Part shown: piece by piece, positions 31,057 through 35,134 of the stretch
How positions within the stretch are numbered: position 1 is the first letter of the stretch
How the letters are laid out: every line of letters starts with the position of its first letter
Assembly: GCA_018715225.1 (NCBI GenBank)
Contig: DVMB01000071.1
Location: forward strand, 1 to 35,134
Length of the DNA: 35,134 nucleotides
Reading direction: 5' to 3'
Source of the DNA: Candidatus Onthoplasma faecigallinarum
Lineage (GTDB): Bacteria > Bacillota > Clostridia > Christensenellales > UBA1242
Program-made: the position numbers and the translations under genes
The notes under the pieces: model-generated
What the model was told of the DNA's origin: nothing
Seen by the model: the letters and a program-made list of their open reading frames with translations, nothing else
Databases searched by the model: none

Positions 31057-32364
31057 CTATCTTTCTTTGTATGTTGTATGCAAATACTGCTTTGCTTTGT
31101 CGCTCAAAGGTGCGGTCAAAAATTCATCATAGAGCATTTTGATCACAGGGTTTTCATAACTAGATTTCAGTTTCATAATATCATCCTGATGATACAAATT
31201 TTCTGCTCTCTTTATTACAGCGGTATCATTATCTGCCTGTTTTGGCTGACCGCCTCCGCCTACACACCCATTTGGACAAGCCATAACTTCTATCATATCA
31301 AAATGCTTGGATTTTAATTTGTCTAGCACAGTTCTAGCCGCCATAGTACCAAAAATGACACACAACTTGACATCTCTACCTAGCAATTTGACTGTAGCCG
31401 TCTTCACATCTTTGTATCCACGCAATTTCTTGAAATGCAACAGATCAGCTGGTGGATTTTCTCCTGTCGTAATATGGTATGCCGTCCTGACCGCTGCCTC
31501 CATCACTCCACCACTGGCTCCAAAGATCACTCCCGCTCCACTTCCAGTAGGGAACGCCTCGTCAAAAGGAGTGTCTTTCAAAGATTTGAAATTGATCTTT
31601 TGTTTTTTCAAAAGTTTTCCCATCTCTCTAGCAGACACAACAAAATCTGTATCCTGCCCATAGAGCCCACGGAGTTCATCTCTCTTTATCTCAAATTTTT
31701 TTGCCACACATGGCGTCATAGCGACTAGGACGATGTCGCTTGGATCAACCTTTATCTTCTTTGAAAAATAATTTTTTATGACGCTTGCTTGCATTGATAT
31801 AGGACTTTTGCAACTAGATAAATTAGGTATGTATTTAGGATAAAAAGTCTCAACAAACTTTACCCATGCAGGACAACAACTGGTAAACTGTGGCAAAACC
31901 TTGTTGTTTTTTATCCTGTCGATAAGTTCACTAGCCTCTTCCATGATTGTGAGATCCGCACCAAATGCCACATCAAAAACATAGTCCGCACCCAACTTCT
32001 TTAATGCCGATACCATTTTGCCAGCGACAAATTCGCCCGCAGGATAATTGAACATCTCGCCTAGGGACACTCTAACCGCTGGGCTTGTCATGATTATCAC
32101 TGTCTTTTCTTTGTTGTTGATAGCGTCCATGAGAGACGCCGTATCATCTTGCTCAACGATGGACTCAACTGGGCAGACATTTGCACATTGTCCACAATTG
32201 ATGCACACAATGTCTTCACTATCATATTTCCAATAGCCCGCAACACCCATTTTCTTTTTGCAGACGTCTTTGCATTTTCCACAAAGCACACACTTGTTTT
32301 CTCTTCTCTTTATACTTGGGTTGTCATGACTGATTGGGACTCTTATCTCACTGTATTTATCCAT
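31057..32364 (-). CDS. hydA: Compact [FeFe] hydrogenase with two 4Fe-4S clusters
   Basis: A 435-residue group A-like [FeFe] hydrogenase that would evolve hydrogen from ferredoxin in the cytoplasm. The N-terminal ferredoxin part holds two clusters, CVLCGKCKDVC (from residue 25) and CINCGQCANVCP. The H-cluster motifs are complete: L1 TSCCPAW (about 160), with the Cys used in proton transfer, L2 TPCVAKKFE (about 216; Thr for the usual Met), and L3 EVMACPNGCVGGGGQP (about 360). The short form lacks the extra N-terminal [2Fe-2S] domain of CpI. The ATG has AAAGGAT upstream and starts just 3 bases after hisS ends, so the two are co-transcribed. Maturases HydE, HydF and HydG are not in this window. 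Confidence 0.93.
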   Translation of the reverse strand: MDKYSEIRVPISHDNPSIKRRENKCVLCGKCKDVCKKKMGVAGYWKYDSEDIVCINCGQCANVCPVESIVEQDDTASLMDAINNKEKTVIIMTSPAVRVSLGEMFNYPAGEFVAGKMVSALKKLGADYVFDVAFGADLTIMEEASELIDRIKNNKVLPQFTSCCPAWVKFVETFYPKYIPNLSSCKSPISMQASVIKNYFSKKIKVDPSDIVLVAMTPCVAKKFEIKRDELRGLYGQDTDFVVSAREMGKLLKKQKINFKSLKDTPFDEAFPTGSGAGVIFGASGGVMEAAVRTAYHITTGENPPADLLHFKKLRGYKDVKTATVKLLGRDVKLCVIFGTMAARTVLDKLKSKHFDMIEVMACPNGCVGGGGQPKQADNDTAVIKRAENLYHQDDIMKLKSSYENPVIKMLYDEFLTAPLSDKAKQYLHTTYKER

Positions 32365-32367
32365 AAA

Positions 32368-33621
32368 TTATCCTTTGTTTAATATTTTTATTTCTACATC
32401 ATTGCTATAATCTTTGTAAGTCGTAACCGCATTGGCTACCTCTACAATTTTTTCATAAAAATTTTTCATGTTTTTAGGTCTAGCATATAGAGATACATTA
32501 TAGTTTTGTTGTAATTTTTCTTTCGCTTGATACACTTTCAATATATCGTCATCTTGATCGTATAATAAAATTAGGTTCTGTCTAGAAGATAGATGCACTT
32601 TTCTCTCAGCCAAAAGCATGGCGACTGGTTCGAATCCTATACTGCACCCAACTGCTGGAACACTGTTTCCGGTCAATTTTTCCACCATTTTGTCATATCT
32701 TCCGCCACCGCCGATTGCTCCAGAGAAGCCATCGGTATATATCTCATACACAGTGCCTGTATAATAGCCCTGTCCACGTACAATGGATATGTCGAATATT
32801 ATTTGAAAACGGTTGCCAGTAAGTTTCCCTAAATTTTCGATTAAATATTTGACATTGTTCACTACCGACTCATCAACCCCGTATTTTACAGATACATCTA
32901 TTCCGTTTTTTATGACATCGTTGATTGTGTCTACAAGGTTGTTTATCTTATCCGTATCAAAGCCTTTTTCTATCAACTCCATCATGACGCCTGTGATAGA
33001 AATTTTGTCTATCTTGTCTAGCGTAACGCATACCGTAGACACGTCCTCGTCCGCAAAGCCAGATGATCGCACAAGCGTGTTTAAAATTCGCCTATCATTT
33101 ATACGCAAAGTCAACTTTTCAAACCCCAATGAATAAAGCGTATCTAAACTTGTTTTCAATAGATCCAACTCAGCACTTATGCTCGTGTCGCCGAATATGT
33201 CAATATCGCATTGAATGAATTGTCTATTTCTGCCCCTTTGTGGACGCTCCGCTCTAAACGCCGAACCTATCTGGATAGATTTGAAGGGAGTGGGCAATTT
33301 TTCTCTATTGTTGGAGTACATTCTCACTAGAGGAACTGTTAGATCATATCTAAGACCCTCTTCCACGATGTCCGCTTCTGTCAAATTCGGTTTTGATAGA
33401 TCCAATTTGTCTCCACGCCTGATTGTCTTGAACATGAGACGCAAGTTGTCTCCACCCTCACTGCTATTCAAAAATTCTAGATTTTCTAGAATAGGTGTAT
33501 CTATCAAATTGTAGCCGTTGGACATATAACTATCTAGGATGATTCTCCTAAGACTTTCTCTTAAAGTCGCTTCATTTGGTAGATAATCAGCAGTCCCCCG
33601 TATTGGATTAAAATTCTTCAT
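32368..33621 (-). CDS. hisS: Histidine--tRNA ligase
   Basis: Class II aminoacyl-tRNA synthetase that charges tRNA-His. It has 417 residues from ATG 33621, supported by AGGAG six bases upstream; a longer frame begins in the upstream promoter and terminator and is not used. Motifs: NPIRGTADYLP (N-terminus), LRYDLTVPLVRM, motif 2 FRAERPQRGRNRQFIQCDIDIFG (visible core), HisA-type RGQGYYTGTVYE (normally RGLDYYTG), and motif 3 region GAIGGGGRYD. The C-terminal anticodon-binding region from about residue 345 is short, ending EIKILNKG. HisZ, the ATP-phosphoribosyltransferase partner, is an alternative but less likely because motif 2 and the arginine-rich catalytic parts are intact and no his biosynthesis genes are near. 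Confidence 0.88.
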   Translation of the reverse strand: MKNFNPIRGTADYLPNEATLRESLRRIILDSYMSNGYNLIDTPILENLEFLNSSEGGDNLRLMFKTIRRGDKLDLSKPNLTEADIVEEGLRYDLTVPLVRMYSNNREKLPTPFKSIQIGSAFRAERPQRGRNRQFIQCDIDIFGDTSISAELDLLKTSLDTLYSLGFEKLTLRINDRRILNTLVRSSGFADEDVSTVCVTLDKIDKISITGVMMELIEKGFDTDKINNLVDTINDVIKNGIDVSVKYGVDESVVNNVKYLIENLGKLTGNRFQIIFDISIVRGQGYYTGTVYEIYTDGFSGAIGGGGRYDKMVEKLTGNSVPAVGCSIGFEPVAMLLAERKVHLSSRQNLILLYDQDDDILKVYQAKEKLQQNYNVSLYARPKNMKNFYEKIVEVANAVTTYKDYSNDVEIKILNKG

Positions 33622-33631
33622 ACAAGCTCCT

Positions 33632-33665
33632 AAAAAAATAATTGCAAATTTTGTTTGCAATTATT
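33632..33665 (-). terminator. Rho-independent terminator of veg, directly before hisS
   Basis: Perfect 12-bp arms AATAATTGCAAA (33637-33648) and TTTGCAATTATT (33654-33665), loop of 5, followed on the minus strand by a run of T residues that leads straight into the AGGAG of hisS. Confidence 0.8.
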
Positions 33666-33691
33666 ATAGGAAAAATAAACTTTTAAGTCAA
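33663..33691 (-). promoter_or_regulatory. Sigma-A promoter of the hisS operon
   Basis: On the minus strand: TTGACT (33686-33691), exactly 17 bases, TATAAT (33663-33668). The -35 contains the veg TGA stop and the -10 shares three bases with the stem of the veg terminator. The start site would be about 33656, inside the terminator's first arm, so hisS mRNA escapes the hairpin. Confidence 0.8.
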
Positions 33692-33927
33692 TCATTTGAT
33701 ATCTTTACTTCTCCACACAATATATCATTATATGAATATGTGTAGACCGAGTTTATATCTGTAGAACAAGATTTCACAGTAAACACACTGTTGTATACAT
33801 CTTCTATCCTTGCACGTAAACTGCTGATTTTCCTGCGTCCACGGTTTATATATAAATTGACTTCTTGTCCTTTCAGCATCATGATTTTCTGTTTAATGTT
33901 CTCTACTGTGTTTGGCATTTTTTTCAT
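33688..33927 (-). CDS. veg: Veg family protein
   Basis: A 79-residue homologue of B. subtilis Veg, a small, strongly expressed protein reported to stimulate biofilm formation by working against SinR; the molecular action is not clear. Visible family features are ENIKQKIMMLKGQEVNLYIN, GRRK (basic turn), IEDVYNSVFTV and VYTYSYNDILCGEV, matching G-GRRK, TYPSVFVI and VSYSYADILTETV in Veg. It forms an SH3-like beta-barrel in known members. The ATG has AGGGG six bases upstream. It is flanked by its own candidate promoter and by a strong terminator, so it is monocistronic. Confidence 0.92.
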   Translation of the reverse strand: MKKMPNTVENIKQKIMMLKGQEVNLYINRGRRKISSLRARIEDVYNSVFTVKSCSTDINSVYTYSYNDILCGEVKISND

Positions 33928-33961
33928 AGTCCACCCCTAGATATTTTTTGCCGAAAAAACA

Positions 33962-33991
33962 ATATTAATCACTGACGACAATATTAGTCAA
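33962..33991 (-). promoter_or_regulatory. Probable sigma-A promoter of veg
   Basis: On the minus strand: TTGACT (33986-33991), an 18-base spacer, TAATAT (33962-33967; 4 of 6 matches). It begins right after the stop of the gene upstream. The leader would be about 28 bases with AGGGG near its end. Confidence 0.45.
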
Positions 33992-33992
33992 A

Positions 33993-34832
33993 TTAATCTA
34001 GATAATCAATTAGATTGTCAGGAGCCTCTTCAAATACAGTATTCACTTTTGAATGATGACAGACCCCCGCATATAAATTCAAAAGAAAATGCAGGTCATA
34101 ATGCTTCAACAAAAATTCAATCTTCTCTTTTGTGCGTGGCACATGCCTAAATTTTCGTGCAAAATTTCCGTCCTCTATTATATCTTCGATAGGTACAGCC
34201 ATATTTTTGGTCAAATAACTGCTGATTATATTGACAAGTAAAAGCAGAGTTCGGTCTATAAGTTGATCTGTCAAAAATTGGTAATACGCTTGTTCGCCTT
34301 TTTGATCTATGATGCTAGATAAATATAGATATATTGGGTGCAGATTATCGACATCGACATTTTTTAAATTCAAAATATTTTCATATATATCCAAAGCCTT
34401 TTTCTCCTCGCCCTCGGCTATAATTTTCTTTTTGACATTGAATAGATGTACAGTGTCCCAATATGGACTGGTCTCGTCTAGATCTTCTCCCACATCTAAT
34501 ATTTTACTGATATATTCTAGTTCAGCAATGTCGTCAATGATAAATATTTGATTGACATCTCCGCCCTCTAGGTCAAATATGTCTATGCAAAAGACATTTT
34601 CTCCACGCCTCACACCCAATAGCACAAAATCTGGGCTATTCTTTATATAACCAACCAATGGACTATATTCTTTAGGAAAATCGGTGTGCCTTAGTCCTAG
34701 ATTGTCAACAAAACAAAGTTCGATCTCTCCGTCTAAATCTCCAATGTGGCTATCTTTCAGTTTGATAGAAATATTGAATTTTTTTTTATTTTCTTTCGTC
34801 CTACTTATTTTACTTATTAAATTTTCATCCAT
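33993..34832 (-). CDS. Hypothetical protein, 279 aa, possibly leaderless
   Basis: I do not recognise this family. It is soluble and acidic. Residues 1-100 look like alternating strands (FNISIKLKDSHIGDLDGEIE, SPDFVLLGVRRGENVFCIDI); the rest is helical (KKALDIYENILNLKN, LIDRTLLLLVNIISSYL, TKEKIEFLLKHYDLHFLLNLY). The helical part could be TPR-like, but this is unproven. The frame is open to an ATG at 34862, but that ATG lies in the -35 region of a good promoter. The ATG at 34832 coincides with that promoter's predicted +1, so translation probably starts there without a leader. It sits between an Asp-rich gene with its own terminator and veg. Confidence 0.65.
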   Translation of the reverse strand: MDENLISKISRTKENKKKFNISIKLKDSHIGDLDGEIELCFVDNLGLRHTDFPKEYSPLVGYIKNSPDFVLLGVRRGENVFCIDIFDLEGGDVNQIFIIDDIAELEYISKILDVGEDLDETSPYWDTVHLFNVKKKIIAEGEEKKALDIYENILNLKNVDVDNLHPIYLYLSSIIDQKGEQAYYQFLTDQLIDRTLLLLVNIISSYLTKNMAVPIEDIIEDGNFARKFRHVPRTKEKIEFLLKHYDLHFLLNLYAGVCHHSKVNTVFEEAPDNLIDYLD

Positions 34833-34838
34833 GACATT

Positions 34839-34867
34839 ATTATACCACCAAAGTCCGCTCATTTCAA
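34839..34867 (-). promoter_or_regulatory. Sigma-A promoter placing +1 at the start codon
   Basis: On the minus strand: TTGAAA (34862-34867), exactly 17 bases, TATAAT (34839-34844). Six bases separate the -10 from the ATG at 34832, so the transcript should begin at or next to that ATG. Confidence 0.7.
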
Positions 34868-34877
34868 TAGCAAAATG

Positions 34878-34900
34878 AAAAAAACTGGACTATTGCCCAG
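34878..34900 (-). terminator. Rho-independent terminator of the Asp-rich gene
   Basis: A short stem, CTGG with CCAG plus one G-U pair (within 34885-34900), followed on the minus strand by seven T residues, starting right after the stop codon. Confidence 0.6.
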
Positions 34901-34901
34901 C

Positions 34902-35134
34902 CTAATCATCATCTTCTTCGTCATCGTCGTCATCGTCATCATCATCTTCGTCGTCGTCATCGTCGTCTTCTTCGTCGTCAATGATGCCAAGATCTAGGTC
35001 GTCATCATCATCGTCATCTTCATCATCGTCATCCTTATCTAGATCATCGGAAAAATCAAACTCGTCTACAATACCTGTAGTGTCTTCCAATTCGTCTTGA
35101 TCATAAATATCATCTGTCAAGCCATCATCGTCTT
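34902..35134 (-). CDS. C-terminal part of an extremely Asp-rich protein (partial)
   Basis: The frame is open to the window edge, so only the last 77 or so residues are seen; the TTG at 35120 is not necessarily the start. The visible part is DDDGLTDDIYDQDELEDTT, then GIVDEFDFSDDLDK, then a nearly pure Asp/Glu tract to the end, coded by GAT and GAC repeats. A tail of this kind occurs in the RNA polymerase delta subunit RpoE of Bacillota, which would be the first guess, but the diagnostic N-terminal HARE-HTH domain lies outside the window and the usual downstream gene pyrG is absent. Other acidic proteins cannot be excluded. Confidence 0.6.
   Translation of the reverse strand, partial: DDDGLTDDIYDQDELEDTTGIVDEFDFSDDLDKDDDDEDDDDDDDLDLGIIDDEEDDDDDDEDDDDDDDDDEEDDD

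Noticed and set aside
32097..32291. Cys-poor open frames overlapping hydA on both strands
   Set aside because: hydA has complete cofactor motifs in its own frame; the others have no ribosome binding sites or recognisable domains.
33622..33660. Longer N-terminus of HisRS
   Set aside because: It would be coded by the veg terminator and lie upstream of the AGGAG; homologues start near MKNFNPIRG.
33620..33690. T-box or other riboswitch before hisS
   Set aside because: The leader is only about 36 bases, has no T-box sequence, and the hairpin there is explained by veg termination.
34905..35035. Short tandem repeats (TCATCG/TCGTCA), considered as a repeat array or CRISPR
   Set aside because: They are Asp codons of the acidic protein with a period of three, without spacers.

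Overview
The window looks like chromosomal DNA from an endospore-forming, anaerobic member of the Bacillota (Clostridia-like). The evidence is low G+C content with A/T-only spacers, a GerA-type germinant receptor operon, a spoIIR-sleB-ypeB cluster, a Veg homologue, a compact [FeFe] hydrogenase, and purine-rich ribosome binding sites. No species can be named from the sequence alone. I see no rRNA, tRNA, CRISPR array, insertion sequence or prophage.

Layout: (1) The 3' part of pheT (1-1417, +) meets a minus-strand block. That block, in order of transcription, is a giant Fn3-like lipoprotein with a transglutaminase-like domain whose catalytic Cys is Ala (9682-5231), then gerA, gerB and gerC. (2) 9825-13735 holds a PRC-barrel protein of YlmC/YmxH type, a diiron ferritin-like protein and a CtpE-like P-type ATPase. 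(3) 13725-17044 is a small-gene patch that looks like accessory DNA. It holds an unknown protein, a coiled-coil miniprotein, a SLOG/DUF1273-like protein and a divergent Cro/C1-type regulator that share a symmetric operator, and a protein whose C-terminal half resembles a DisA-type diadenylate cyclase (DAC) domain. (4) 25954-17085 (-) encodes a 2711-residue surface protein, coupled through TAATG to an acyl-ACP thioesterase. (5) 30083-26263 (-) is a sporulation/germination block: an amidase with two peptidoglycan-binding repeats, then spoIIR-sleB-ypeB. (6) 35134-30462 (-) holds an Asp-rich protein running off the window, an unknown protein, veg, and a tight hisS-hydA-HD operon.

How it fits together: GerA/B/C would sense germinants in the inner spore membrane, SleB and YpeB would degrade the cortex, and SpoIIR would signal from forespore to mother cell. 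Several sites are very compact: terminators sit inside the 3' ends of facing genes, the hisS promoter overlaps both the veg stop codon and the veg terminator, and two genes may be leaderless. The best candidate for an undescribed system is 14953-17044, where a DAC-like enzyme with an altered RHR motif, a SLOG-like possible nucleotide sensor and a regulator lie together. This reading rests on motifs judged by eye and needs profile searches and structure prediction.
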